Source of the DNA: Bradyrhizobium genosp. SA-3
GTDB lineage: Bacteria; Pseudomonadota; Alphaproteobacteria; Rhizobiales; Xanthobacteraceae
NCBI RefSeq assembly: GCF_004212635.1
Contig: NZ_PSRT01000011.1
Span: 29,575 to 93,574, forward strand
Length of the DNA stretch: 64,000 nt
Direction: 5' to 3'
Shown: piece after piece, positions 1 through 9,876 of the stretch
How the letters are laid out: each line of letters begins with the position of its first letter
Position numbering within the stretch: position 1 is the first letter of the stretch
Position numbers and translations under genes: made by a program
Notes under the pieces: generated by a model
Databases searched by the model: none
Told to the model about the DNA's origin: nothing
The model's input: the letters and a program-made list of their open reading frames with translations, nothing else

Positions 1-336
1 GCGGCGCGCACGCCGGATCGGGCTTGGGCCCGAGACCCGGTCCCGTGAAGAATGGCATGGAGAGCTGGGTTCCCTCGCAGATTGGTGTCCTCTCACTGCG
101 TGGGGTGCGCCGGAGTCAAACCAGTTCTCGCAAGCTGGCACGCGCCGCTGAGCTCGAGAGAGTCGAGCCAAATCGTGCTGCCCGACTTTTCCGATGACGG
201 GCTGAAGGCTGCGGGAAAGGCTCGCGACTGTTGCGAAGGCGTAAACACCGCGACTTTAGAGCTGATATGTCTTGCAGTTGCTCTGAGGCGTTCGGCGCTA
301 AAGGAGCTGCGGCGCGATCTTGCCCTGTGCGACCAT
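1..336. other. Window edge, no gene recognised
   Basis: Open frames exist on both strands but their translations are rich in Arg, Ser and Pro and resemble no family I know. No ribosome binding site or hairpin stands out. Confidence 0.4.
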
Positions 337-1146
337 TTACCGAGACGTTTCCCGCCCCTTTAACTCTCCCCGTTCCTTTGGCTCCATGCGAGTGAACCAG
401 GAGCCAGGAGGATAGGCCGCGATACGCTCGGCAAAAGGGGATTGCGGCTCCCAATCTTGTCCTTCGCTCTTCTCGAAAGTGATGATGCCGTTGTGGGTAA
501 AAAAACGGGGCCCTAGGATATCACAGTTTACCACAAGCAGAACGCGCCACAGATCACCTTTCTCGGTCGGCTTGTCAATCTGCTTCGGCAAGTAGTCCAC
601 TCCAACAGGTTCAACGATAGTGCAGCGGCCCTGCCGCAGAAGATTGCCGAGCTGGCCTTGCTTGGTCGTCACAAAGTTGAAGTTGGCCGGGTCATGCAGA
701 AAGCGAAGATTTGCGTCCCTTTCGCCAGCCTCGACTTCACGGGCGATCAACGAGAGCGCCAGGGCGCGCCAGCCCAATTCCATCGGCTTTGCATAGGTCG
801 ACGCAAGTTCAATCGTCCCGTCGAGCGCGATCTTCCAAGCGATAACGTACTGTTCGTCTGATTTATTGTCCCGGTGCCTGGTCCACGAAACGAAAACATA
901 TTCATTTTGGTCAGCTCCTTCAGCGACGCCCCACATTCGAGGGACGAAGTGTGCCACCTTCGAGACGTTGGAGAGAATTTGTTCTATTGTCTCACCGTCT
1001 TGCGCTCGCCACGTTGACTTGACTCTTTCGACAGGCGCGCTGTCGTTGGCGCGAACAATGTTGCTCGTCGCAGCCAGCCCGGCCAGGCAGATCAGGAATC
1101 GACCGAGACAAAACCATAGCGCGCGTCTTCCAGACATTTTCTTCAT
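337..1146 (-). CDS. Secreted protein of unknown function
   Basis: A 269-residue protein with a classical signal peptide: a basic start (MKKMSGRR), a hydrophobic core around LGRFLICLAGLAA, and a likely cleavage after IVRA. The mature part is acidic to neutral with no motif I recognise; cysteines sit in the second half (GRCTI and VVNCD). It is therefore probably periplasmic or exported. I chose the ATG at 1146 because it puts the charged residues directly before the hydrophobic core; an ATG at 1164 and a GTG at 1170 would add 6 or 8 residues. No operon partner is visible. The amino-acid composition and long uninterrupted frame argue that it is a real gene, but no function can be given. Confidence 0.65.
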   Translation of the reverse strand: MKKMSGRRALWFCLGRFLICLAGLAATSNIVRANDSAPVERVKSTWRAQDGETIEQILSNVSKVAHFVPRMWGVAEGADQNEYVFVSWTRHRDNKSDEQYVIAWKIALDGTIELASTYAKPMELGWRALALSLIAREVEAGERDANLRFLHDPANFNFVTTKQGQLGNLLRQGRCTIVEPVGVDYLPKQIDKPTEKGDLWRVLLVVNCDILGPRFFTHNGIITFEKSEGQDWEPQSPFAERIAAYPPGSWFTRMEPKERGELKGRETSR

Positions 1147-2165
1147 AACCGTCGGCCTATTCATCCACACGTCGTTCCAAAGCGGGTAACCTTCAACCTG
1201 TTATGCGCGAGCGCAAGAAGTTAGCGGCGACGCAACGGGGCGACCGCCGGTCCCGCGCGAGCATGCGCTCCCCTCTATGTCGCGCGCCGCTAACTTCAGT
1301 TGCCAGCGACAGCCTCAATTTGCTGTGCTGGACATGCCCAGCAGGAGGAGACTGGGCATGCCGAGGACTTGCATTCTTCGTGCCACGTAATAGACGGCAA
1401 TTCGCACCGGTTTTGTGTCCTCTTTGTCGACTTTCCGACTTGCGCACGTTTCGATGGTTCCATTCAGCCTATCCATCGCGGCTTATGCATCCTCGCACGC
1501 AGCGGGTATTCGACGGCGCAGCGGAACGCCTCGGTGCCAAGTTCCTGATGAGAATTGGGAGCACGTGTGCCGCCATTGAACCGTTTGGTTCGGTATCGTT
1601 GCCGGAATGTGGGCTTTCGATCTCTGCCATGCCTTTGGGCACTTGCGGCCAAGGGGCCATGGCGCGTTTGGCGCCTCCTTTCGGCTCCGGAATTCGAGAG
1701 CAGCCTCAGCCAACTGCGCTTTGCACTCGATGGCTAACGACGCGAAGCCGATCTCCACCGCCGAGCATTTGGAGTCGGGCTGGCACCGCAAATCAACGTG
1801 CTCGCGGGGTATGTTGCTGGCTTCGCCAGGTGTCTTGGGCCTACTCAACCCGGATCCTGTTGGTCGAGAAGGCGGCTGGATGGCGGACGTGCTCGAAGAA
1901 CCGCTGGGAAGCCGGGGCTTGCATCAAATGCGTTCTGCTCGAGGCCGCAGTCCCGACCGCGCAAGCCGCATTTGTCCCTTCCACCTATCTGGCGTGCGGG
2001 CCGCGGGCAGCTCCGATGGTCATTCCGATATCGCTGATTGGAGAGCGCTTCTACATCGTCTCAACGATAGAGATGCACGGCCATTCGCGTAGCAGATGTC
2101 GCAGCATTTAGCTTGAGACAAATCTGAGAGGTTGACGGAAGAGTTCTCTTGCCGATAATCCAAGT
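1147..2165. other. About 1 kb with no recognisable gene
   Basis: Several overlapping open frames (the longest runs 1203 to 2111 on the plus strand) have atypical composition and no detectable domain. A perfect 13-bp inverted repeat lies at 1217-1229 and 1285-1297. The stretch is probably eroded coding sequence or island filler. Confidence 0.4.
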
Positions 2166-2169
2166 CGTC

Positions 2170-2345
2170 GAGGTTCTCCGGTTTCCATTTGATCCGGAGC
2201 TAAGAGGGAAGCCGGTGAACATGCCGGCGCTGCCCCCGCAACTGTGAGCGGCGAGCCGCTGTCCAACGATGTCACTGAAGCCTGCGCGGCTTCGGGAAGG
2301 CCGGACAGCAGCGATGACCCGCGAGCCAGGAGACCTGCCCCGACA
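2170..2345 (+). promoter_or_regulatory. Cobalamin (adenosylcobalamin) riboswitch upstream of metE
   Basis: The conserved blocks of the B12 riboswitch occur in order: AGAGGGAAGCCGGTG at about 2203, GCTGCCCCCGCAACTGTGAG at about 2229, a GCCACTG-like block (GTCACTGAAGCC), GGGAAGGC, and the B12 box GCGAGCCAGGAGACCTGCC at about 2321. The aptamer ends about 115 bases before the metE start. In established cases this arrangement switches off B12-independent methionine synthase when cobalamin is plentiful, which fits the downstream gene exactly. The intervening segment probably holds the expression platform; I could not single out one terminator or anti-SD hairpin with confidence. Confidence 0.93.
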
Positions 2346-2458
2346 ATATATTCGTCCACGGGCGGGGTGTCCCGGTGGTGCGCCAAGCAGCCGTCGCACT
2401 GCGCGACTTCCCCTGCCTGCGTCCGCCATGGCCTTTGCCCCCAACATGGGTTAACGCT

Positions 2459-4804
2459 ATGTCTCTTCTCTCTCTTCCGGTTGCCACGCTCGGAACGCCA
2501 CGCATCGGTCCCAGGCGCGAGCTCAAACTCGCTCTAGAAAGCTACTGGGCCGGAAAAAGCAGCGAACAGCAGTTGCTCGAGGACGCAGCTGGCCTGCGTG
2601 CCGCGAACTGGGCTCGTCAGAAATCTATCGGCGTCACGGTCATTCCATCGAACGATTTCTCGCTGTATGACCAGGTGCTCGACACAAGTGTCATGGTTGG
2701 CGCCATCCCGGAGATCTACGCCTCGAAAACCGAATCCGTTTCGCTCAAGACGTACTTCGCCATGGCCCGCGGTTCACAATGCGACGACCAGGGTGCGAGT
2801 TGCGGTCACGGACCGCGCGGATTTGGCGCACCCGCGCAGGAGATGACCAAGTGGTTCGATACCAACTACCACTACATGGTCCCCGAGTTTCACAGGGGAC
2901 AGACTTTCAGATTGCGCTCTCGAAAGCCGATCGAGGAGTATGAGGAAGCCAAGGCCCTTGGCTTCCAGACCCGCCCTGTCCTGATCGGGCCGGTTACATT
3001 CTTGAAGCTCGGCAAGAGTGCCGATCCTGCGTTCCTGCCACTCTCACTACTGGATGATCTGATACCGGCCTATATCGAGGTTCTGCAGGAATTGGCCAAA
3101 CGCGGGGCAAATTGGGTTCAGTTCGACGAGCCCTGCCTGGTTCTTGATCTGGATGAGGGGTCGCGAAAATCTTTGCTACATGCCTATGACCGGCTCGCCA
3201 AGGAGGGCCCGGCCATCAAGATCATGGTTGCCAGCTATTTCGGCGACCTCGGCGACAATCTAGACACCGCCTTGAGGCTGCCAATTGCCGGATTGCACCT
3301 CGATCTGGTTCGAGCGCCACAGTTATTGGATCAGATCATTGCCGGCGGGCGAAGTGATCTCGTCATGTCGCTCGGTGTCGTCGACGGCCGGAATGTATGG
3401 CGGTCGAATTTGTCGTCGCTCCGCCAGCGGCTAGAACCCGCGATTGCGAAGCTCGGCAAGGATCGTGTACAGATCGCCCCATCCTGCTCGCTGCTTCATG
3501 TGCCGGTCGATGTTGAACTCGAGACCGGTCTCGCTTCCGACGTCAAGAGCTGGCTTGCTTTCTCGGTTCAGAAGATGCGCGAGCTTGCGATCCTGGCGCG
3601 TGCACTCGCGGGCGACCAAAATGTTGCGCCAGCCTTTGCCGAGTCGGAACGTGCCGCGACCGTCCGCCGGACTTCGCCGAAGATCCGTGATGCCAATGTC
3701 GCTGTCCGGATGAGAGCTCTCGACCAGACCATGCGCCGGCGCGCCAGCACATTTGCCCGTCGTGCCGAGATCCAAAGCAATCGCTTCGGACTACCGGCTT
3801 TTCCGACCACGACGATCGGATCGTTTCCTCAGACCACAGAGGTCCGTAATGCCCGTGCGGCGCATGCGCGAGGCGCGATGAGCGACGAGCAATACGACAG
3901 GTTCCTCAAGGAGGAGACTGCGCGCGCCGTACGTTGGCAGGAGGACATCGGTCTGGACGTCCTCGTGCACGGTGAATTTGAGCGCAATGACATGGTGCAG
4001 TACTTCGGCGAGCAACTCGCCGGCTTCGCATTTACCAGGAATGGATGGGTGCAATCCTACGGCTCGCGCTGCGTCAGGCCACCGATCCTGTTTGGCGATG
4101 TCTTGCGGCCGAAGCCGATCACCGTGGACTGGTGGCGCTACGCGCAATCACTAACCAGGAAGCCGATGAAGGCGATGTTGACCGGACCGGTGACGATCTT
4201 GAACTGGTCGTTTGTTCGCGATGATATTCCCAGAAGCGAGGTCTGCCGCCAGATTGCGCTCGCGATCCGAGACGAAGTCCGCGATCTCGAGAATGCTGGT
4301 GCGACCATGATCCAGATCGACGAAGCTGCACTCCGCGAAGGATTGCCGTTGCGTCGATCGGAGTGGACGGCTTATCTCGACTGGGCCGTGGATTGCTTCC
4401 GCATCTGTTCATCGGGCGTCGCCGATCAAACGCAAATTCATACGCATATGTGCTACTCGGAGTTCAACGACATCATCGGTGCGATCGCTGCAATGGACGC
4501 GGATGTCATCTCAATCGAGACGTCGCGCTCGAAAATGGAACTGCTCGACGCATTCAGGAACTACGAATATCCAAATCAGATCGGGCCGGGCGTATACGAC
4601 ATCCACTCTCCACGCGTTCCCGAGACGGGCGAAATGAAGGAGCTGATGGCGTTGGCTCGGACACGGCTGCAGGATTCGCAGCTCTGGGTCAATCCGGACT
4701 GCGGCCTGAAGACTCGCAAATGGGAGGAGGTTCGGCCGGCGCTGGTCAACATGGTCGCTGCCGCCCGCGAACTGCGCGCTGCATCCGATCCGCGAGGCCG
4801 TTGA
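2459..4804 (+). CDS. metE: Cobalamin-independent methionine synthase MetE
   Basis: This cytoplasmic enzyme transfers a methyl group from 5-methyltetrahydropteroyl-triglutamate to homocysteine, making methionine. The 781 residues match the usual MetE length. The N-terminal half carries FAMARG and [17 protein letters not shown]; the C-terminal half carries TTIGSFPQT and the zinc site ([10 protein letters not shown] supplies His and Cys, ISIETSRS the Glu, NPDCGLKTR the second Cys), so it should be active. I chose the ATG at 2459, which gives the family N-terminus [17 protein letters not shown]; an upstream in-frame ATG at 2375 lies just behind the riboswitch and adds non-conserved residues. Regulation is by the cobalamin riboswitch in its leader. 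Confidence 0.96.
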   Translation: MSLLSLPVATLGTPRIGPRRELKLALESYWAGKSSEQQLLEDAAGLRAANWARQKSIGVTVIPSNDFSLYDQVLDTSVMVGAIPEIYASKTESVSLKTYFAMARGSQCDDQGASCGHGPRGFGAPAQEMTKWFDTNYHYMVPEFHRGQTFRLRSRKPIEEYEEAKALGFQTRPVLIGPVTFLKLGKSADPAFLPLSLLDDLIPAYIEVLQELAKRGANWVQFDEPCLVLDLDEGSRKSLLHAYDRLAKEGPAIKIMVASYFGDLGDNLDTALRLPIAGLHLDLVRAPQLLDQIIAGGRSDLVMSLGVVDGRNVWRSNLSSLRQRLEPAIAKLGKDRVQIAPSCSLLHVPVDVELETGLASDVKSWLAFSVQKMRELAILARALAGDQNVAPAFAESERAATVRRTSPKIRDANVAVRMRALDQTMRRRASTFARRAEIQSNRFGLPAFPTTTIGSFPQTTEVRNARAAHARGAMSDEQYDRFLKEETARAVRWQEDIGLDVLVHGEFERNDMVQYFGEQLAGFAFTRNGWVQSYGSRCVRPPILFGDVLRPKPITVDWWRYAQSLTRKPMKAMLTGPVTILNWSFVRDDIPRSEVCRQIALAIRDEVRDLENAGATMIQIDEAALREGLPLRRSEWTAYLDWAVDCFRICSSGVADQTQIHTHMCYSEFNDIIGAIAAMDADVISIETSRSKMELLDAFRNYEYPNQIGPGVYDIHSPRVPETGEMKELMALARTRLQDSQLWVNPDCGLKTRKWEEVRPALVNMVAAARELRAASDPRGR

Positions 4805-5553
4805 TCCCGGGCTTGGGTCTCTCCTTGAGAAAGCTGATCCGCTTGTAGTCATTTGCGCTCTCAATAATCTCGAGGGAGCCTTGGGAACACAAAAAGCCCG
4901 GCCGCGCTTAGCGGGCCGGGCGGAAGTTAAGTCTAGGAGGAGCGACGCTGACGCATCGCGCGGACTTCCATCGGCGGAGAGAGGGCGGCCGACGGTTCGA
5001 TCCCGGCGAGGACATTCGCCGAAAATCGGAGCCCAGTTAAAGCACAAGCTCAGCGTAGTTCTATTATGCCGTGGTATGCGACCGATATAGCCCGAGATTA
5101 GAAATCTACACCAAGGTTTGTCGCTCATGAGCACGTTCGCAACGGTTTGCCGACAGCAACGAGGGGCGGTGATGCCGGGCGGTCGCCGCATGGACGGGCA
5201 CCAACCGCAAACTTGGTGCGCTTTCATGCCTGTAACGATATACTCGATCAGCGCGACGATACGAAAAACCGGGCTGCAAGGATCTCGCAAACGTAGCCAA
5301 TGCATGAGCGGTTGCTATTGATTTGGACCCTGCTTAAGGCAGTCGTTGGTCGACCGGTTCCACCCGATAGTCAGTTTTCGGCTTGGGCCTCTGTTCGAGA
5401 TCTATGAGCGGACGACGCAGAGGATGTCAGGGGCTTGAAGGTGGCGGGTGCCGATAGGGTGCTCCTCAGCCGTGAGTGTGGTCCTGCCCCAAAGATAGGC
5501 CATTTAGGTGATGGCGATTTCGGACCCGACACGACTCGGCTCGCGCAGCCGGT
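4805..5553. other. Intergenic region between metE and hemN
   Basis: It contains a minus-strand terminator-like hairpin (4895-4921) but no convincing gene on that strand. Open frames of 60 to 70 codons here look like noise. Confidence 0.4.
4891..4921 (-). terminator. Rho-independent terminator for a minus-strand transcript
   Basis: GCCCGGCC (4896-4903) pairs with GGCCGGGC (4914-4921) around a 10-base loop. Read on the minus strand the stem is followed directly by TTTTTGTG, the normal terminator form. On the plus strand there is no T-run, so it is less suited to end metE. No protein gene obviously ends here, so it may close a small RNA. Confidence 0.6.
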
Positions 5554-6906
5554 TTAGACCGCCGGACTGTGTGTAGCCCCGCACCGAGGAAGATAAGCGT
5601 CGAACGCCGATGCGACGCTCCGGACCAGGAACTCTGCGCCACCAGCTACGGAAAGCCGGCCATCGTCAATCACTACGACGCCATCTGCGATAAGGCTGTC
5701 GATTCGAGAACGATCGACGACGGCGAGCTTCGGATCCAGACCGTGACGACGGGATGTCTCGGAGAGATCGACTGCCATGTCGCACATGATTCGCTCGATG
5801 ATCTCGGCGCGGAAGCGATCCTCATCCGTCAGCAAATAGCCCTTCGCGGTGGCGAGCCGATCCTCGCTGATGCGAGCAAGGTAGTCCTTTGCCGAGACAG
5901 CGTTCGCGACAAACCCTTGTTGCATGCGCCCGATGGCGCTGGCGCCGAGACCAATGAGGGCGTCCGCGCAATCGTCGGTATAGCCCTGGAAGTTGCGCTT
6001 CAGCCTGCCTTCCCGCCTCGCCCGGGCAAGACTTTCGTGCGGCAGGGCAAAGTGATCGATGCCGACGCGTACGTATCCAGCATCAACTAAAGCCTCCGCG
6101 ATCGTTTCGAATTGGAGATAGCGCTCGACACTGTCGGGCAGAGCGAATTCATCGATCTTGCGTTGATGTTTCTTGAACGCAGGAATGTGCGCGTAGCCGA
6201 AGGCCGAAAACCGGTCCGGATGCAACTCGAGGCATTTGGCGACAGTGTCCAGGCACGACGCGACTGTCTGCTGGGGCAGGCCATAGAGCAGGTCGAAATT
6301 GATCCGGCCGACGCCGGCGCGGCGTAACCGATCGACCGAGGTTGCGGTCTGTTCGAAGCTCTGCAGACGATTGACGGCCCGCTGAACAACTGGATCGAAG
6401 CTCTGGACGCCAAGGCTCGCCCGGTTGACCCCGCAATAACCAAGCATCTCGGCCATCGGCTCGCTCAACATGCGTGGATCGATCTCCACGGCGATCTCGG
6501 CATCAGGCAGGACGGCGAACGAATAACGTAACGAACCGACCAGATCAGCAAACGTTGCAGGCGTCATGACTGTGGGAGTGCCACCCCCGAAGTGGATATG
6601 AGAGATCGGCTGTCGTTGGCCGACGACCTCTGCAATGAGGTAGGCTTCAGTGCGCAGTCCAGCCGCATAGATCGCGATCGGCTCGTCGCGTTTCGTGACC
6701 GACGTGTGGCAGCCGCAGTACCAGCACATACTTCGACAAAATGGCACGTGCACATAGATCGAGGCGGATTGCTGCCCGCCCAAGGACTTGAGCCACGCTT
6801 GATAGTCCAACTCGCGAACTGACGCCGAGAAATGCGGGGACGTCGGATAGCTAGTGTAGCGCGGTAGGCGATGCTGCCCGTAGGATTGTGCCAGGTCCGG
6901 TCGCAT
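5554..6906 (-). CDS. hemN: Oxygen-independent coproporphyrinogen III oxidase HemN
   Basis: This radical-SAM enzyme decarboxylates coproporphyrinogen III to protoporphyrinogen IX without oxygen, supplying heme during microaerobic growth or symbiosis. The 450 residues are the standard HemN length. The 4Fe-4S/SAM cluster motif is FCRSMCWYCGC (Cys57, Cys61, Cys64, plus the HemN-typical Cys66), followed by HIHFGGGTPT and the N-terminal YPTSPHF. It appears intact. A perfect FixK/FNR-type operator is centred about 62 bases upstream of the start, so it is probably induced at low oxygen by a FixK-type regulator, as known for Bradyrhizobium hemN2. It opens the microaerobic block that also holds a hemerythrin and fixK. 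Confidence 0.95.
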   Translation of the reverse strand: MRPDLAQSYGQHRLPRYTSYPTSPHFSASVRELDYQAWLKSLGGQQSASIYVHVPFCRSMCWYCGCHTSVTKRDEPIAIYAAGLRTEAYLIAEVVGQRQPISHIHFGGGTPTVMTPATFADLVGSLRYSFAVLPDAEIAVEIDPRMLSEPMAEMLGYCGVNRASLGVQSFDPVVQRAVNRLQSFEQTATSVDRLRRAGVGRINFDLLYGLPQQTVASCLDTVAKCLELHPDRFSAFGYAHIPAFKKHQRKIDEFALPDSVERYLQFETIAEALVDAGYVRVGIDHFALPHESLARARREGRLKRNFQGYTDDCADALIGLGASAIGRMQQGFVANAVSAKDYLARISEDRLATAKGYLLTDEDRFRAEIIERIMCDMAVDLSETSRRHGLDPKLAVVDRSRIDSLIADGVVVIDDGRLSVAGGAEFLVRSVASAFDAYLPRCGATHSPAV

Positions 6907-6961
6907 TCGGACGCCTTTCTTGCTTTCTGGGTCCGATTATCGGACGCAGACCGGGCAAGCT

Positions 6962-6975
6962 TTGCGCTGCCTCAA
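6962..6975 (-). promoter_or_regulatory. FixK/FNR-type operator upstream of hemN
   Basis: TTGCGCTGCCTCAA fits TTG(A/C)-N6-(T/G)CAA exactly. Its centre lies about 62 bases before the hemN ATG, which allows a start site near -41.5 from the box and a short leader. Confidence 0.75.
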
Positions 6976-7582
6976 AATATCTGGTTTGCTGATGGCCACT
7001 CCAAAGCGCATTTGGTAGGGCATGCGCACGCCGCATACGTCGTATTTTGGATCGCGATGAAGCGGTCACACGCCAGGAATGAGCATCCTTTACGATGCGG
7101 AGCCCCATAGATCGTTGTGATCCGATCGCGCCAGAACTGCGCCAGGCGCTCAACGTCCAGCGCCTTGCCGTTCGTGCTGAACGTATCCGGAAGTGGCAGT
7201 GCCTCGCAGTTGGCGTGCAGTGAGTTGAACCGGCTGCGCTCGGATGGTTCAGAGCGTGCCGGGCGGGGTTCAAGGAGTGGGAGTGTTTCGCCGCACCCGC
7301 GCCGCCGCAATCGCTCGTCCTTATCGGTCGGCGGACATGAGAGGCGTCCGTTTCGCGCGATATTACTGCGCATGCCATACCTGCGACGGTCACATTGTGG
7401 AACGTGCCGGAACCAGAGCTCGGGAAGGCTCGGCCATGCCGTTTGCACCGGTGGTCGAGGAAGCGATCATATTGTGCAGAAGCCATCTTGGCGGTACGGC
7501 AGCCTACGCGCCCGCGAGCATCCCCATTTTCATTTCGACAGGATGAGCATGAGGTCCACTCCCTGCTGTGAAACGGCAGCGG
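6976..7582. other. Upstream of hemN: possible eroded gene
   Basis: A minus-strand frame from 7448 to 6972 has a plausible C-terminal part (DVERLAQFWRDRITTIYG and SFLACDRFIAIQNTTY) but an unconvincing N-terminus. A plus-strand frame 7320-7546 is similar in quality. Neither matches a family I know; these look like fragments. Confidence 0.3.
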
Positions 7583-8212
7583 TCAATACGCCCCATCCGT
7601 CTCGGCGCCGTGTCGCGGGTTGCCGGCCTTGGCGGACGAAAACGCGACCGAGCCCCGTTCGGCCTCAGCTTCTTGCTCCAATTGCAGAATATGAGCTCTT
7701 AGCGCATCGGAAGTCGCTGCCGCTGTCTCGCTGAACAGCGGATCTCCATGATCGGTGAGGGCGGAAGCGATTTCGGTCCAATCCTGAGCCGAGAGAGCCG
7801 TCAGGGCGGCGGGAAAGAAATCTCGTTCTTCCCATATCATGTGGTGCCGCTCCCGTACTATAAAGTCGCGTATGATATTGCCGACGTCTTGCCGAAGGAG
7901 TTCACGATCGGCGAGGATGGCGTCAATAGCTTGCGCGAAGTGGTGCAAACGGTCGACGACTTCCTGGTGTTCAAGCGCGAGATCGCCGACGATTGCAGCT
8001 GCATCCGGGTCGCGAGCCTTGAGCTTGGAAAAAATCAAGTCTTCCTGTGGATGATGGTACACCTCGGGGTAAACCTCGAAATAGCTGATAATCGCGCGAA
8101 TGACCTCATAGTCGGGACGAATCCCTTTCTCAAAAATCTCCAATTCGCGTTGAAGAGCGACCAGAAGCAGATCAATGTTGCGATGCTCTTGAAGCAAAAG
8201 ATCGATGATCAT
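7583..8212 (-). CDS. Hemerythrin HHE-domain protein
   Basis: A 209-residue cytoplasmic protein with the HHE cation-binding fold. Visible metal-ligand candidates in order are LLQEHRNID, YHHPQEDLIF, EHQEVVDRL and RERHHMIWEERDFFP, which together supply the His and carboxylate residues of a di-iron site. Such proteins sense or bind O2 or NO, or repair iron centres; the exact role here is unknown. The start at 8212 has AGGAA eight bases upstream, whereas the longer TTG frame has no site. It lies between fixK and hemN on the same strand, which supports a role in low-oxygen or NO physiology. The acidic tail beyond about residue 170 looks non-conserved. Confidence 0.85.
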   Translation of the reverse strand: MIIDLLLQEHRNIDLLLVALQRELEIFEKGIRPDYEVIRAIISYFEVYPEVYHHPQEDLIFSKLKARDPDAAAIVGDLALEHQEVVDRLHHFAQAIDAILADRELLRQDVGNIIRDFIVRERHHMIWEERDFFPAALTALSAQDWTEIASALTDHGDPLFSETAAATSDALRAHILQLEQEAEAERGSVAFSSAKAGNPRHGAETDGAY

Positions 8213-8367
8213 TGCGATGTTCCTGGAGGCACAATGCAGGCTGGAAGCGGTTCTGCCATTTGCAGGATCGCCCAAGCCGAATTCGGTGTCCTTCGCTGCG
8301 CTGCAATTGTCCGCGCTGTTCGACGCAAAAAAGTAGCGCGCTTCAATTCGAGCTAGCGTAAATCAAC

Positions 8368-9051
8368 TCAGCCGAAGTTTTGCACAAAGCTCCTGGGCAA
8401 TCTGTCGTTACGCAGCTCGACTCGGCGTGAGGTCGGCAGGGCGATCACGCCATTCTGCTCAAGTTGGGTAAAGGTGCGCGACACCGTTTCGATCGTCAAG
8501 CCAAGATAATCGGCAACATCCTGCCGTGACATGGGCAGTTCGATGGCAGCGTTCTTCGTAGCGCGGCGAGACATATCGAGCAGGAAGGCCACGACCCGGT
8601 CTTCAGCGCTGCTGATCAGGAGCATCATATGTTCCTGAAAGCGGCGGAGCTCGAGCGCCATCGCGTCCCACAGCTGCCGTGTTAGCTCCCTCTCGTGACT
8701 GGCGCGAACAATGAGGGCGGTACGATTCACCATCAGCAGCTGTGTCTCACAAATCGCTCCGGCCGAAGAGATATGACTTCCTCCGGCCTCGAAGCCGAAG
8801 ATGTCGCCGGGCAGATAAAACGCACCGATCTGACGGCGTCCGTCTTCCAGAATCTTGTAGGTTCGCACAGCGCCCGAAACCACCTGATACAGGTATTCCG
8901 CTGCCTCGTCTTCGCTGTAGATCTCGCTATTGCGAGTGAACCGCATCGGTGTCGCAATCATGCCAAACGGTCCACAACCATGAGGTTGCCCACGCAAGAC
9001 CCTGGTCGGATGGTGGCTGGTCTCGGTAAACCTGGGGGCCTGGGCGTGCAT
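8368..9051 (-). CDS. fixK: CRP/FNR-family regulator, FixK-like
   Basis: A 227-residue transcription factor with a cyclic-nucleotide-type beta-roll (GAFYLPGDIFGFEAG), a long dimer helix (RFQEHMMLLISSAEDRV) and a C-terminal winged helix (MSRQDVADYLGLTIETVSR). The ETVSR recognition helix is the FNR/FixK type that reads TTGAT half-sites, matching the four FixK-type boxes nearby. It lacks the N-terminal cysteine cluster of oxygen-sensing FNR, so like FixK it is probably controlled through its own expression. A FixJ-like site lies about 100 bases upstream. It likely activates hemN and the small-ORF units near 12-13 kb. Which FixK paralogue this is cannot be settled here. Confidence 0.88.
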   Translation of the reverse strand: MHAQAPRFTETSHHPTRVLRGQPHGCGPFGMIATPMRFTRNSEIYSEDEAAEYLYQVVSGAVRTYKILEDGRRQIGAFYLPGDIFGFEAGGSHISSAGAICETQLLMVNRTALIVRASHERELTRQLWDAMALELRRFQEHMMLLISSAEDRVVAFLLDMSRRATKNAAIELPMSRQDVADYLGLTIETVSRTFTQLEQNGVIALPTSRRVELRNDRLPRSFVQNFG

Positions 9052-9142
9052 GGCGGACCCTATCTTGCGAACGTCGATGGGACGCAGATTGGCTGCTCCT
9101 GACGAACTGGGAAATTTGGATGTTTCCCCTAGGTAGAAGCCC

Positions 9143-9161
9143 CTAAGTATTTACACGTAGG
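9143..9161 (-). promoter_or_regulatory. Possible FixJ-binding site upstream of fixK
   Basis: CTAAGTATTTACACGTAGG resembles sequences bound by phosphorylated FixJ in front of fixK genes. It is about 100 bases from the fixK start, and fixJ itself is 1.8 kb away. I rely on memory of the consensus, so this is tentative. Confidence 0.4.
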
Positions 9162-9876
9162 TCCCGTGGAGTAGGGCGTCTTGAATGGATGCGGCGCTAT
9201 CCCTTGGTTGCTCAAACATGCTCAATCGGATTAGAAAGCTGCATGCTGGCTTCGTCAGCCGCGTCCATGGAAACAGTCGGAAGCGCACGGCCGAACCCGT
9301 GAAGAACTCCAGCCAGGCCGAACGCTGTCGTCGACCGCCACTTTCGGCTCGCCGCAGGAAGTCTTGTTCGGACGCCGTGACTCTGATTCCCGATCAGCAT
9401 CGGTGGCCCGCGTGACAAGGCGGATATTGACGGCATCCTGATCGATGTACGCTGGCCGATGTGGACGACGTGCTTGGAAATCATCCGATACGTACGCATG
9501 TGGACCGAGTTGGGACCCGGATCATAGAACTCGGCTCGCGTGACAGATTGACCTGGCTCAACGGACAGCTTACCGCTCTCCAGCGATTTTTGAAACGGGA
9601 GGAAATCGTGACTTGGCCTGGCTTGAAGCTGAGCTCGGGGCATCGTCGGATGGCCGGTGACAGACTGTCCGCGAGCAGTTCATGCGGCATCTCGACCGTT
9701 AGCGCACGTGTAACGTTCGAAGCAGTGTCGCATGATGACGGCCCGCACCTCGTCGATGGGGCGCCGACGAACGCATGATGGCCCGGACAGACGGCACTCC
9801 TGTTCCTGGTCGCGCGCCTGGCGTCGCTATTGCGCCGATTGCGACGGCGTTCTGACCGCATCTGGAATTCCTGCCC
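9162..9876. other. Eroded region between fixK and the Usp pseudogene
   Basis: Minus-strand frames such as 9643-9212 contain a stretch (MRTYRMISKHVVHIGQRTSI) faintly like the start of a CBS domain, followed by unrelated sequence. This may be a dead CBS-domain gene; the support is weak. Confidence 0.25.

Noticed and set aside
1203..2111. A 302-codon open frame on the plus strand
   Set aside because: Cys, Arg and Ser-rich translation without domains; overlapping frames on the other strand are equally long, as usual in GC-rich noise.
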